Origin: Candidatus Saccharimonadota bacterium
GTDB lineage: Bacteria; Patescibacteriota; Saccharimonadia; Saccharimonadales; Saccharimonadaceae
DNA: 64,000 nt
Assembly (NCBI GenBank): GCA_017514665.1
Contig: JAFWIX010000001.1
Span: 124,001 to 188,000 of the forward strand
Direction: 5' to 3'
In this document: positions 1 through 8,230 of the stretch, one piece after another
How positions within the stretch are numbered: the first letter of the stretch is position 1
Layout of the letters: every line of letters starts with the position of its first letter
The notes under the pieces: generated by a model
The model's database searches: none
The model's input: the letters and a program-made list of their open reading frames with translations, nothing else
Told to the model about the DNA's origin: nothing
Made by a program: the position numbers and the translations under genes

Positions 1-143
1 ACTTTTAAAACATTTGGTACACCCACAATCACCACACCATCATCGACTGAGATTAGGGTTACTCCGGTAAACCAAGTTGAAAAAGCTGCGTGCGGAATCT
101 TTTGCTCTACCTCGGCAAGCACATTCTTCCACACATCAAACAT
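1..143 (-). CDS. dnaA: DnaA replication initiator, N-terminal fragment
   Basis: The minus strand opens with MFDVWKNVLAEVEQKIP and continues with FSTWFTGVTLISVDD, matching DnaA domain I, which binds DnaB/DnaD-type partners at the origin. Only about 47 residues are visible; the AAA+ and DNA-binding domains lie outside the window. The ATG has a strong AGGAGG six bases upstream. The gene diverges from rpmH across a DnaA-box-bearing spacer, the classic oriC arrangement. An extended -10 lies about 40 bases upstream, so unlike many genes here it has a real leader. Identity is secure from sequence pattern and context; the gene is cut by the window edge, not visibly broken. Confidence 0.9.
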   Translation of the reverse strand, partial: MFDVWKNVLAEVEQKIPHAAFSTWFTGVTLISVDDGVVIVGVPNVLK

Positions 144-185
144 TTAACCTCCTGACTTCACAACTTTAACTTTAAAACTAATTCT

Positions 186-194
186 ATTATAACA
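186..194 (-). promoter_or_regulatory. Extended -10 promoter of dnaA
   Basis: Minus-strand TGTTATAAT, a perfect extended -10. It lies 42 bases before the dnaA ATG, leaving a short leader that holds the AGGAGG site. Confidence 0.6.
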
Positions 195-317
195 GATTTT
201 CTTAGTTTTCCACAGATTTTACCATCGAATTTTTATTTTATAATAGTTAACACTCTAAATAGGGGTTATTTTTTCCACAAACACCATTAGTAATCAGGAT
301 TTTATGTGGAAAACTTC

Positions 318-346
318 TTGAAAATAGTGGAAATCTACGCTATACT
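318..346 (+). promoter_or_regulatory. Promoter of rpmH-rnpA
   Basis: TTGAAA, 17 bases, then TATACT: a good sigma-70-type promoter at optimal spacing. It ends 45 bases before the rpmH ATG and overlaps the oriC spacer. Confidence 0.6.
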
Positions 347-391
347 ATAAACAATATTTGTCAATTTAAAAAATTTATATAGGAATTATTT

Positions 392-529
392 ATGCCAAAA
401 CGTACTTATCAACCACACACTCGTCAGCGTAAACGCGAACATGGTTTCATGAAACGCAATAGTTCTACTGCTGGTAAAAAAGTCCTCAAACGTCGCCGCA
501 TTAAGGGTCGCGCTCGCCTTAGCGCCTAA
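392..529 (+). CDS. rpmH: Ribosomal protein L34
   Basis: A 45-residue, highly basic protein beginning [19 protein letters not shown] and ending with [12 protein letters not shown], the standard L34 pattern (large ribosomal subunit). AGGAATT precedes the ATG by five bases. It is followed after nine bases by rnpA; rpmH-rnpA is among the most conserved bacterial gene pairs and commonly sits beside the origin. The length is normal for the family. It is too short for many ORF callers and easily missed. Confidence 0.97.
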   Translation: MPKRTYQPHTRQRKREHGFMKRNSSTAGKKVLKRRRIKGRARLSA

Positions 530-538
530 AAGGGAATT

Positions 539-871
539 ATGATCGCCAAAAAATACCGTTTCCATTCTCGTGGAGGTATTAAGTATACCTACAAAAACGG
601 TACGACTATTCGTGGTACACAAATTTCCCTAGTTTTTGCTACTAATTCCCGTAACCACCAGAGATTTGGTGTAGTCGTCTCTAAAAAAATTTTAAAAAGT
701 GCTGTCGATCGCAACCGAATTCGTCGCCGTGTTTATGAGGCGATTCGGCTAGAATTACCTAATTTTTCAAAAAATCTAGACTGTTTATTTATTATTAATA
801 ATAAAAACGTCCTAAATTTACCATTTTCTAAACTCCAAGGTCTGATTACTGAGCTTTTGAGTAAAACCTAG
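539..871 (+). CDS. rnpA: Ribonuclease P protein component
   Basis: A 110-residue basic protein with the RNase P protein signature DRNRIRRRVYEAI (about residues 57-69), the RNR motif that contacts the catalytic RNA. It helps mature tRNA 5' ends. The N-terminal part (KKYRFHSRGGIKY, then FGVVVSKKI) matches the usual beta-sheet core. AGGGAA lies just before the ATG, very close to the start. It is co-directional with rpmH, nine bases apart, and is probably co-transcribed with it. Confidence 0.95.
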   Translation: MIAKKYRFHSRGGIKYTYKNGTTIRGTQISLVFATNSRNHQRFGVVVSKKILKSAVDRNRIRRRVYEAIRLELPNFSKNLDCLFIINNKNVLNLPFSKLQGLITELLSKT

Positions 872-885
872 TTTCGTGATATAAT
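857..885 (+). promoter_or_regulatory. Promoter of yidC-jag
   Basis: TTGAGT, 17 bases, TATAAT, with a TGA extension before the -10 (TGATATAAT). The -35 lies inside the end of rnpA. The -10 ends nine bases before the yidC ATG and there is no Shine-Dalgarno, so the mRNA should be almost leaderless. Confidence 0.7.
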
Positions 886-894
886 ATACAAAGT

Positions 895-1893
895 ATGTTT
901 GAATTTATTGATATGATTATAGTTCGCCCAATCGCGAACATCCTCTTCGTCATCTATAATTTTGTTGGCGATTTTGGTTTAGCAATCATTCTTTTTACTC
1001 TCATCGTTCGTCTCTGTATGTGGCCACTCATGAAGCGTCAATTTCATCAAACCAAGCTCATGCGTAGCTTACAACCAGAACTTGCTAAAATTAAGAAAAA
1101 TTGTAAAGGGAATCGTCAAATGGAGTCTATTCAGACTATGGATCTCTATAAACGCCACAACGTCAAACCATTTCGCTCTATCTTAACTCTTTTGATTCAG
1201 CTTCCTATCTTTATCGCTATTTATACTGCCATCCGTGTTATGGTGATGCCTACTCCTACTGATAATTTAGAGATTCGTGCCTATTCTTTTGCGCAGACTT
1301 CTAATACAGCTGACGTCATTAATAAACAACAAGCTTATCTTGCTGATACCGTCAATGGTACTTATGATTTTCATCCCCAATTGTTTGGCTTAGTTGATTT
1401 AGATGTTCGTGCTACTGATATTTTATCAGATAGAGTCTCTGTTAGTGCATTTATTATTCTGATTTTTGCGCTTTCAGCAGCTGGGGTACAGACGCTTGTT
1501 ATGCGTCAACAAATGCCATCAAGCAAAGACAAAAAGAAGAAAACTATTCGCCAGATGATGAAAGAAGCCGCTGAAGGTAAAGAACCAGATCAATCCGAAC
1601 TTAATTCGGTTATGACTGGACAAATGACCAAAATTATGCCTATCATGATGCTATTTATTATGATTCCTTTACCGGGTGCCCTAGTGTTTTACTTCCTCTT
1701 AATTAACATTATCAATGCTTTTCAACAAAAGTTTATCTTCAAAAAAGACGAGACCGAACTCGAGGCTATCGCCGGAGAAAAAACTGCGACTAAAGTCAAA
1801 AATATCAAAGAGGCTGAAGTCATCGAAAACAAAAAAACAGGCACAAAAATCACCCGTATTTCTGCTAAAGATAATAAGAAAAGGAGAAAATAA
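895..1893 (+). CDS. yidC: Membrane protein insertase YidC/Oxa1
   Basis: This 332-residue protein matches the short Oxa1/SpoIIIJ-type insertase, which places membrane proteins into the cytoplasmic membrane with or without SecYEG. Visible features are a hydrophobic pair around residues 8-45 with the conserved arginine in FTLIVRLCMWPL, the helix LTLLIQLPIFIAIYTAI, a later helix around ALSAAGVQTLV, and the terminal IPLPGALVFYFLLINI hairpin. A basic tail (about residues 285-332) probably binds ribosomes. There is no lipobox, unlike Bacillus SpoIIIJ. It starts at the ATG after its own promoter and is followed two bases later by jag. Confidence 0.95.
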   Translation: MFEFIDMIIVRPIANILFVIYNFVGDFGLAIILFTLIVRLCMWPLMKRQFHQTKLMRSLQPELAKIKKNCKGNRQMESIQTMDLYKRHNVKPFRSILTLLIQLPIFIAIYTAIRVMVMPTPTDNLEIRAYSFAQTSNTADVINKQQAYLADTVNGTYDFHPQLFGLVDLDVRATDILSDRVSVSAFIILIFALSAAGVQTLVMRQQMPSSKDKKKKTIRQMMKEAAEGKEPDQSELNSVMTGQMTKIMPIMMLFIMIPLPGALVFYFLLINIINAFQQKFIFKKDETELEAIAGEKTATKVKNIKEAEVIENKKTGTKITRISAKDNKKRRK

Positions 1894-1895
1894 TT

Positions 1896-2354
1896 ATGGA
1901 TAAAGACGAATCAATTCGTTTTGCAACTAAATTTCTCGAAGATTTACTTTCATTCTTCGGCATTAATGTTGCAGTATATTCAACCATAGATGATGAAGTT
2001 ATCCAACTTTCGGTACCTTCCACATCTATGAACTCACTACTTATTGGCAAAAATGCAGACAATTTACGGGCCTTACAATATATTGTTTCTACTGCCCTTA
2101 CTGCTAAATCTGCCGAAATTACTCGTGTTAGCGTTGATATTGCTGATTATAAACGTCAACGTGCCGATCGTATCGCTGAACGTGCCGAAGAATGGATTAA
2201 CAAAGTTAGAAATACTGGTGAACCTATGACTCTTGATCTTAATCCCGCTGATCGTCGCATTGTACATAAAGTAGCGACCGATTATTCCGATATCTCCACT
2301 CATTCTGAAGGTGAAGGCAAAGAACGTAAAATAATTATTTCCAAAATAGCTTAA
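1896..2354 (+). CDS. jag: Jag/KhpB RNA-binding protein (KH and R3H domains)
   Basis: A 152-residue protein with a KH domain (IGKNADNLRALQYIV around residues 50-64, in place of the classic GxxG) and a C-terminal R3H domain with the R-x3-H pattern in ADRRIVHKVATDY. Jag/KhpB proteins bind RNA and are linked to cell elongation and division in Firmicutes. The N-terminal Jag_N domain of longer homologues is absent. AAAAGGAG precedes the ATG. The gene follows yidC by two bases, the standard yidC-jag pair, and its stop overlaps the convergent LCP gene by four bases. Confidence 0.9.
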   Translation: MDKDESIRFATKFLEDLLSFFGINVAVYSTIDDEVIQLSVPSTSMNSLLIGKNADNLRALQYIVSTALTAKSAEITRVSVDIADYKRQRADRIAERAEEWINKVRNTGEPMTLDLNPADRRIVHKVATDYSDISTHSEGEGKERKIIISKIA

Positions 2355-3946
2355 TCGCTGTTTCCTAGTATTATTACAAAATCAAATCCATCCGCTTGTA
2401 CGGCTTCTGGTAATTGGTCGGCTGTCTGTACTTGTACTCCGTATCGCTGCGCTAAGGTGCTCTTAGTACCGCTCTTTTTGTCATTTAATGCGTACACCAT
2501 TACTTCACTATATGTATGGTCTGCATTCCCGGCATACCCTACTTTATAACCATCATCCTCTAATTTACCCTTTTCTTCTTCTGCTACACCAGGTTTACTT
2601 GAACCATTCAAAACCATAATATTTGCCCCCTCGCGTACCGCAACGTCGTTACTAAACATTTGTTTAATATATTCTTGTATGTCTCTATAATTATTTATAC
2701 CAGCCGAGGGAACTATATAGGAAACGCCGTCAATCGTCACCGTAGATACATAATTTATACCGTTTTCTGGATCGGATAAGGGCACTTGACGAATTGTATT
2801 AAAATCAATTTCATTTAATAGATTAGCCACCGTTTTAATTTCGTCAGCATTAAAATCAGTTCTTAAATTATCACCTAAAGTGTTTACTAGGTTAATTGTT
2901 TCTCCTACACCTAATCCTTTGTCTTTGATTTTTTGCGCAATCGCCGTTAGAATTTTTTGTTGACTATTACCTCGTGTAAAATCACCACCAGCTGTGCCGT
3001 GTCTTGCTCTCGCTAAGCCCAACGCTTGTTCTCCATTTAACTCTACTATTTCACCAGCAGAGATATAAGTTTTCGTCCAAGAATCATTAATATCTTCATC
3101 TAAAGTGATCGTAATACCACCGATAGCATCTACTACTTGTATTAATGCTCCCCAATCTACGTGAGCATAATATTGAATATCAATATCTAAAATTTCTTCC
3201 ACTGTTTTTTGTAAAGCCTCAGCACCAGCTTTTTCATCGTCGCCGTTTTGATTGTTACACCAGTAGACCTCGTTGATTTTTCCTGCCGAACAAGCATCAG
3301 CTACTTTCAAATCACGTGGTAGATTTACCATTGCCACATCTTTAGTTTCTTGATTCAGACTAATCACCATGATAGAGTCGGTTAATTGAGCACCATCATG
3401 TATTCCACCCCCTTCTTCACCTTCCATATTATAACCACTAGTACCAAATGCTAAGATATTAGTGCGACCATTCTTGTCAGTTTTTAGTGGTACGTCGCTC
3501 CAAATCATACCAATCGCATCAAACACGTTTGAATTTCCACCAGTCAGCTTAGAAATAATTGCATTACCCCAGATTAAAAACACCAATAATAATGCCGCTA
3601 GCACCGACGCAATAATTGTTAAAACCTTACGTTTTTTTGACCACTTTTTACGAGGTTTTTTATTATGTTTACTGGATTTTTTAATATCATCTTCGGTAAA
3701 GTCAAAATCAAACGCCTCTACTGGCTTCAAAAAATCATCTGCTGCCGCCTTTCGTTTTTTGACGTTATTTTTTGCCATTTTTTCTACTGCTTCAGCATCA
3801 ATTTTTCTTGCTTGAGTTGGTACGGCAATTTTCTTTACGGATTTTTTTGCAGGTTTCTTTGTAGGGTTTTTATGCAAAACATCAGCGCTCATCATCCGAT
3901 CGCTGCGCGTCACCAACCCATCAATTGATTTTTTCTGATTATTCAT
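2351..3946 (-). CDS. LytR-CpsA-Psr family cell-wall ligase
   Basis: A 531-residue membrane protein. Residues 1-105 are a Lys-rich cytoplasmic tail, about 108-131 a single transmembrane helix, about 155-390 the LCP domain, and about 435-525 a LytR_C domain. LCP enzymes transfer undecaprenyl-phosphate-linked glycopolymers onto peptidoglycan on the outer face of the membrane. The conserved arginine segments are visible in NLPRDLKV and in ARHGTAGGDFTRGNSQQ. It fits the surface polysaccharide genes downstream, whose product it could anchor to the wall. The basic N-terminal tail is longer than usual. The ATG lies ten bases from an extended -10 without Shine-Dalgarno. Confidence 0.9.
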   Translation of the reverse strand: MNNQKKSIDGLVTRSDRMMSADVLHKNPTKKPAKKSVKKIAVPTQARKIDAEAVEKMAKNNVKKRKAAADDFLKPVEAFDFDFTEDDIKKSSKHNKKPRKKWSKKRKVLTIIASVLAALLLVFLIWGNAIISKLTGGNSNVFDAIGMIWSDVPLKTDKNGRTNILAFGTSGYNMEGEEGGGIHDGAQLTDSIMVISLNQETKDVAMVNLPRDLKVADACSAGKINEVYWCNNQNGDDEKAGAEALQKTVEEILDIDIQYYAHVDWGALIQVVDAIGGITITLDEDINDSWTKTYISAGEIVELNGEQALGLARARHGTAGGDFTRGNSQQKILTAIAQKIKDKGLGVGETINLVNTLGDNLRTDFNADEIKTVANLLNEIDFNTIRQVPLSDPENGINYVSTVTIDGVSYIVPSAGINNYRDIQEYIKQMFSNDVAVREGANIMVLNGSSKPGVAEEEKGKLEDDGYKVGYAGNADHTYSEVMVYALNDKKSGTKSTLAQRYGVQVQTADQLPEAVQADGFDFVIILGNSD

Positions 3947-3956
3947 TTATTATATT

Positions 3957-3965
3957 ATTATAGCA
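3957..3965 (-). promoter_or_regulatory. Extended -10 promoter of the LCP gene
   Basis: Minus-strand TGCTATAAT, ten bases before the LCP ATG. No Shine-Dalgarno lies between them. Confidence 0.55.
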
Positions 3966-3966
3966 T

Positions 3967-4299
3967 ATGAGTATTAAATTAACCAAAAAGCAAACGCTAA
4001 TTTTAGACTTTATTAATGATTTTACTAATACCCACGGTTTTTCGCCCTCGTATCGCGAAATTATGAATGGGTTAGGGCTATCTTCAGTCTCCTCGGTCGC
4101 CGAACATATCGAAAACTTAGTTTTAAAAGGCGCTTTAAAAAAATCCCCAGGTGCTGCTCGTTCACTAGAAGTGATAGATTTAAGCTTCCCTGAAACTACC
4201 ACTCTTTTTAAAGCAAAACTAAATACCGCCACCGAAGAAGAAACCGATATTTTACTTAAAGCCGCCAAAATTCTTGATCTCAACCTAGAGCAAAACTAG
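3967..4299 (+). CDS. LexA-like winged-helix protein lacking the protease domain
   Basis: Residues 1-75 match the LexA N-terminal DNA-binding domain: KLTKKQTLILDFINDF, then HGFSPSYREIMNGLGL and SSVSSVAEHIENLVLKG, followed by the basic hinge around GAARSLEVIDL. LexA represses SOS genes and cleaves itself when RecA is activated. This 110-residue protein ends about 35 residues after the hinge, with no room for the S24 protease domain and no Ser/Lys dyad. The reading frame is clean, so it looks like a stable short form, not a fresh truncation. It is divergent from the LCP gene. Its targets cannot be read from this window. Confidence 0.75.
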   Translation: MSIKLTKKQTLILDFINDFTNTHGFSPSYREIMNGLGLSSVSSVAEHIENLVLKGALKKSPGAARSLEVIDLSFPETTTLFKAKLNTATEEETDILLKAAKILDLNLEQN

Positions 4300-4307
4300 A
4301 TTTCCCG

Positions 4308-4316
4308 TGTTATAAT
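4308..4316 (+). promoter_or_regulatory. Extended -10 promoter of the acyltransferase gene
   Basis: TGTTATAAT ending ten bases before the ATG; no Shine-Dalgarno between them. Confidence 0.55.
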
Positions 4317-4326
4317 ATAAGAGATA

Positions 4327-5388
4327 ATGCGAAAAAATAAGAGGATTTTGTGGATAGACTTAGCCCGAGCCACCGCCATTTTCATGGTGGTAGTTTGTCA
4401 TGTATCAACAGCTATTTATGAATTATCGCCGTCATTCATACTATCCGTAGGACTAGGCTCTCAAATCACCGCCTTTTTATTATTTACTATTGGTCGCCTA
4501 GGGGTACCACTTTTTCTTATGATCTCAGGATATTTACTGTTAGATCGCAAATACGACGACGACTCTTGTAAAAAATTTTGGCAAGATAGATGGTTCCATT
4601 TACTGATGTGTGTACTTATATGGTGGTTTATATATGCAATTTTCCTTTGTATTGTTAATAATAAGTCACTAGATATTTGGGAATTTGTACAAGCACTATT
4701 TTTCTTTAAGGATATTGGCGTAAATAGCGCTTGGTACATGCCGATGATTCTAGGATTATATATTCTTATACCATTTGTTGCTATTTTATTAAAAAAGATA
4801 AAGCTCTCCACTTTAAAATTTCCAACTTTAATTTTTGCTTTCTTTACATTTGTTTTTCCGCTAGTTTCTACTATAAACAATATATTAGGTGGGCGAGAGA
4901 TGTCGCTTTATTTTTCATTAGGTTTTAGTGGTGGAGCTTATGGCCTTCTTCTAATAACGGGATTTCTAGTCAAAAAAGGAGTGTTTAAAATCATAAAAGC
5001 ACCATATCTCATAATATGTATAATCGTTAATATAATTTTATCTGTTATATTGCAAATATGGTCCTATCATTCAGATTTTCCCTATAATATATGGTATGAC
5101 AATATGTTAATTATGCTGCCAGCGGTCTGTCTGTTTGAATTGATGTCTAGAATTAAAACAGTCAAGTATTATAAGGCTATTAATTTCGTAGCTCGCCTTT
5201 CCTTTGCGATATATTTAGTTCATTATTTGGTTATAAAGCTTTTTCGAGAAACCATCAATTCTCTTGCAATGCCGCATACAGTTAGATTTGTATGTTTATT
5301 TGTTGTAGTTTGGATTGTTAGCACAATAATTACGTATTTGATTTACAAAATACCCAAAGTTGGTAAATATATATTATATATGAAATAA
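4327..5388 (+). CDS. Membrane acyltransferase, acyltransferase-3 family
   Basis: A 353-residue polytopic protein with about ten hydrophobic helices. It begins with the family signature KRILWIDLARATAIFMVVVCH, whose histidine (about residue 25) is the expected catalytic residue, followed by GRLGVPLFLMISGYLLL. Acyltransferase-3 (OafA/WecH-like) proteins add acetyl or other acyl groups to surface sugars. The surface glycan genes downstream make that role plausible here, but the substrate is unknown. It is AT-richer than its neighbours and uses more ATA codons, which may reflect transfer. A terminator follows directly. Confidence 0.85.
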   Translation: MRKNKRILWIDLARATAIFMVVVCHVSTAIYELSPSFILSVGLGSQITAFLLFTIGRLGVPLFLMISGYLLLDRKYDDDSCKKFWQDRWFHLLMCVLIWWFIYAIFLCIVNNKSLDIWEFVQALFFFKDIGVNSAWYMPMILGLYILIPFVAILLKKIKLSTLKFPTLIFAFFTFVFPLVSTINNILGGREMSLYFSLGFSGGAYGLLLITGFLVKKGVFKIIKAPYLIICIIVNIILSVILQIWSYHSDFPYNIWYDNMLIMLPAVCLFELMSRIKTVKYYKAINFVARLSFAIYLVHYLVIKLFRETINSLAMPHTVRFVCLFVVVWIVSTIITYLIYKIPKVGKYILYMK

Positions 5389-5389
5389 A

Positions 5390-5426
5390 CAAGAAGGGTT
5401 TAACCCGCTACCCTCTTGACTTTTTT
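5390..5426 (+). terminator. Rho-independent terminator after the acyltransferase gene
   Basis: The arms CAAGAAGGGT and ACCCTCTTG pair with one bulged A and are followed within two bases by six T residues. Confidence 0.7.
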
Positions 5427-5444
5427 CACCTCTTATATTATACT
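5416..5444 (+). promoter_or_regulatory. Promoter of the lectin-protein operon
   Basis: TTGACT, 17 bases, TATACT: a strong -35-dependent promoter without the TG extension. Its -35 overlaps the preceding terminator. AAGGAGAT precedes the next ATG, so this mRNA has a normal leader. Confidence 0.65.
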
Positions 5445-5462
5445 GAAAACAAGGAGATATTT

Positions 5463-6026
5463 ATGCTCAAAAAAAGGCAAAAAACAAACACTTTCAAAAA
5501 ACCTTCTTTTAAACGGCGCCCTCTGTTAATTATTGGTTTAATTTTATTAATGGCCGTCGTCGCTCTTGCTACTGCTAAAATTCTTGCCTCTATTAGTCAA
5601 AATAATTCCAATAATGAGCCCGAATCTACTATTGAAGTAACCGACCAAACTGGCACTGGCGCCGAAATTGCTACCGATAACGCCGAAGACCCTAATAATA
5701 AAACTCCTGCTCAATACGAAGGTCCTGATGTCAATACGCTCGACTATCTCAGCGGCGTCATCACTTACGCTGGTGCTATTGACAACTATTTAACTATTAG
5801 TACCACCATCAATCAATATCTTTCTACTGGTACTTGCGAGCTTATACTAACCCAAGGAGGTAAAACTGTTTCTCATACCGCTGACATCATCGCCAACCCC
5901 TCATCTTCTACTTGTGACGGTTTTAATATTCCTTTAAGTGAACTTGGTAGCGGCAGTTGGAATATTGACATCAGATTGACCTCTGGTGACAAAAATGGTA
6001 CAATTACCGGAGAGGTATCTCTATAA
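5463..6026 (+). CDS. Membrane-anchored secreted protein, unknown
   Basis: A 187-residue protein with a basic N-terminus, a transmembrane segment around residues 19-42 (PLLIIGLILLMAVVALATA), an Asn/Thr/Glu-rich linker, and a C-terminal beta-rich region that looks immunoglobulin-like (GTCELILTQGGKTV through GEVSL) with two cysteines that could form a disulfide. I do not recognise a named family. Its stop overlaps the start of the lectin gene (TAATG), so the two are translationally coupled and probably act together at the cell surface. AAGGAGAT precedes the ATG. Confidence 0.7.
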   Translation: MLKKRQKTNTFKKPSFKRRPLLIIGLILLMAVVALATAKILASISQNNSNNEPESTIEVTDQTGTGAEIATDNAEDPNNKTPAQYEGPDVNTLDYLSGVITYAGAIDNYLTISTTINQYLSTGTCELILTQGGKTVSHTADIIANPSSSTCDGFNIPLSELGSGSWNIDIRLTSGDKNGTITGEVSL

Positions 6027-8185
6027 TGAAACAGCATTTTACCACCAAACAAATCCTTTTAGCATGTTTTAGCTTTGCTTTCGTTGGCACATTAAGTTTT
6101 TTACTTGTTAAAAACATGCATACTACCGAAGCCACTATGGATGGTTTCAGAGCTGGTAATATTATCAGCGACTATGTGATGAGCAATTATAAGACCATGA
6201 ACGAATCTCAAATTCAGTCTTTTCTTAATGCTAAAAATTCTTGTAATAAGGCCGTTTCTGGTGGTAGTTATATCAATACTGGCAATGATTACGGCGTTAC
6301 CTTTAATTACGGCGCCACTTATGGCAGCAAGTATTATCACTACCACGCTAATAATGGCAAATATATTTGTCTTGGCAACGAGCGCTTTAACAGTGAAACC
6401 GCTGCTCATATTATCTATCGCGCTGCTCAAGATTATCGTATCAATCCTCAGGTTTTATTGGTGCTACTTCAAAAAGAACAAAGCCTTATTACCGACCAGT
6501 GGCCTAATACTAATTTCCAATATCGCTCTGCTACTGGTTATGGCTGCCCCGATACTGAGCCCTGTAATTCTGAATATTACGGATTCAAAAACCAAGTCAG
6601 AAAAGCGGCTGAACTTTTCCGCATAGTTCTCGATAATGATTACAATCCTTATCACTCTGGTCGTACCGCATATGTCCAATATAATCCAAACGCAAGCTGT
6701 GGTGGTTCCAATGTTTATATTGAAAATCGTGCTACCGCCGCCCTTTACCGTTACACCCCATACCAACCAGGCGGTTCTGGTAATTGTGCCGCTTATGGTA
6801 ACCGTAATTTCTACGACTTCTTCACTAATTGGTTTGGCAATACTCGCACCAACTCACCTAATACTAACATTTTTGTCCCCGAGAGTACCTATACTATCAC
6901 CTCGGCTCTTTCCGACAATATTGCTTTAGACATAGCTGGTGGTACTGAGGCAGCTGGCAACCAAACTAATATTCAGATCTATAATGCCAACAACACCAAC
7001 GCACAAATTTGGCAGTTTATTAAGAATAATGACAACACCTACACTATTAAAAACCCAGCTACCGGCAAAGTTCTCGATGTTTATGGTGCTAACACTTTTA
7101 ATGGTACTAATATCCAACTTTACGATTCTAATAACACTTGTGCGCAAAAATGGCACGTCACCAAAAACCTTGATAGTACATATACCTTTTTCTCCGCTTG
7201 CTCTGGTCTAACTATTGATATAGCTGGTGGCAAGACTGATAATGGCACCAACGTTCAACTTTATAGCTCTAATAATACAAATGCCCAAAAATGGAAATTA
7301 AAACCCACTCGCTCTATATTGGACGGCATTTATAGTATTACATCCAAACTCTCAAATAATTCCACTATTGATATAGCTGGTGGTGTCAATTCCGCTAAGA
7401 ACAAAACTAATATCCAATTCTATAGAGTCAACCACACCTTAGCACAAACCTGGAAAATTAATTATAACAGCAATGACGGCTATTATACTATTATCAACCC
7501 AGCCACAAATAAGGTACTTGACGTTGCCAATGGTAGTACTTCACCTGGAGCTAACGTTCAGCTTTACACTTCCAACAACACTTGTGCCCAGAAATGGCAA
7601 ATCATTCAAAATTCTGACAGTTCGTTTAGCTTATATTCTGCCTGTTCTAACTTAAACCTTGATGTTAACAATGCTCAAACTGCTAACGGCACCAACATCA
7701 AACTCTGGAGCTTTAATGGGTCAAAGGCGCAAAAGTGGCTATTTACTTCTATGCAGACTGTTTCTGACGGCACATTCCGTATAACCTCTAATTTAGCTAG
7801 TGATAAAGTTATCGATATTGCAGGCGTTTTTGACGAAGCCGACAATAAAACCAATATTCAGCTAGGCGATTTAGCCAGATCTGACAAACAAAATTGGAAA
7901 TTTACCTATGCGGATGGTTATTATACAATTGCAAATCCTCTCCTTGGTAAAGTTTTGGATGTTGCAAATGCTGGTATTACTAATAGTACCAACATCCAAC
8001 TTTACACCTCCAATAACACTTGTGCCCAGAAATGGCGAGTCGTCAAAAACTCTGACAATACATATTCATTCTTTTCTGCCTGTTCTGGTTTAGCGATTGA
8101 TGTTGCTGGTGGCAAAACCGACAGCGGCACCAATATTCAACTCTATAGCTCTAACAACACTAGCGCCCAAAAGTGGAAATTATAG
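6026..8185 (+). CDS. Secreted lysozyme-like protein with three ricin-type lectin domains
   Basis: A 719-residue protein with an N-terminal signal or anchor (about residues 8-28), a catalytic-looking domain (about 35-275) and three beta-trefoil lectin domains (about 285-430, 432-578, 580-719). The first domain has INPQVLLVLLQKEQSLITDQ, with a glutamate near residue 151 placed as in soluble transglycosylase/lysozyme folds; this assignment is tentative. The trefoils show nine QxW repeats (AQIW, AQKW, AQKW, AQTW, AQKW, AQKW, KQNW, AQKW, AQKW), three per domain, so all are complete. Ricin-type domains bind sugars. A role in gripping or cutting a host envelope is plausible but inferred. It is coupled to the gene upstream. 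Confidence 0.8.
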   Translation: MKQHFTTKQILLACFSFAFVGTLSFLLVKNMHTTEATMDGFRAGNIISDYVMSNYKTMNESQIQSFLNAKNSCNKAVSGGSYINTGNDYGVTFNYGATYGSKYYHYHANNGKYICLGNERFNSETAAHIIYRAAQDYRINPQVLLVLLQKEQSLITDQWPNTNFQYRSATGYGCPDTEPCNSEYYGFKNQVRKAAELFRIVLDNDYNPYHSGRTAYVQYNPNASCGGSNVYIENRATAALYRYTPYQPGGSGNCAAYGNRNFYDFFTNWFGNTRTNSPNTNIFVPESTYTITSALSDNIALDIAGGTEAAGNQTNIQIYNANNTNAQIWQFIKNNDNTYTIKNPATGKVLDVYGANTFNGTNIQLYDSNNTCAQKWHVTKNLDSTYTFFSACSGLTIDIAGGKTDNGTNVQLYSSNNTNAQKWKLKPTRSILDGIYSITSKLSNNSTIDIAGGVNSAKNKTNIQFYRVNHTLAQTWKINYNSNDGYYTIINPATNKVLDVANGSTSPGANVQLYTSNNTCAQKWQIIQNSDSSFSLYSACSNLNLDVNNAQTANGTNIKLWSFNGSKAQKWLFTSMQTVSDGTFRITSNLASDKVIDIAGVFDEADNKTNIQLGDLARSDKQNWKFTYADGYYTIANPLLGKVLDVANAGITNSTNIQLYTSNNTCAQKWRVVKNSDNTYSFFSACSGLAIDVAGGKTDSGTNIQLYSSNNTSAQKWKL

Positions 8186-8195
8186 CACGGGAAAT

Positions 8196-8227
8196 TTGAC
8201 AAAAACCTAAGAATAGTTTACTATAAT
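8196..8227 (+). promoter_or_regulatory. Promoter of the GT2-YfhO genes
   Basis: A consensus TTGACA at 8196-8201 and TATAAT at 8222-8227. The 20-base gap is long; TACTAT at 8219-8224 gives the ideal 17. TATAAT ends only three bases before the ATG, with no Shine-Dalgarno. Confidence 0.55.
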
Positions 8228-8230
8228 TAT

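Larger units (their letters stand above)
144..391. other. oriC: Probable chromosomal replication origin (oriC)
   Basis: This AT-rich spacer between divergent dnaA and rpmH has three exact TTTTCCACA matches: 206-214 and 271-279 on the plus strand and 305-313 on the minus strand. These differ by one base from the DnaA-box consensus TTATCCACA. A weaker related site is near 327. The surroundings are very T/A-rich, as expected of an unwinding region. The spacer also carries the dnaA and rpmH promoters, so initiator binding could feed back on both. Function is inferred from motif and gene order; GC skew could not be computed. Confidence 0.7.
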
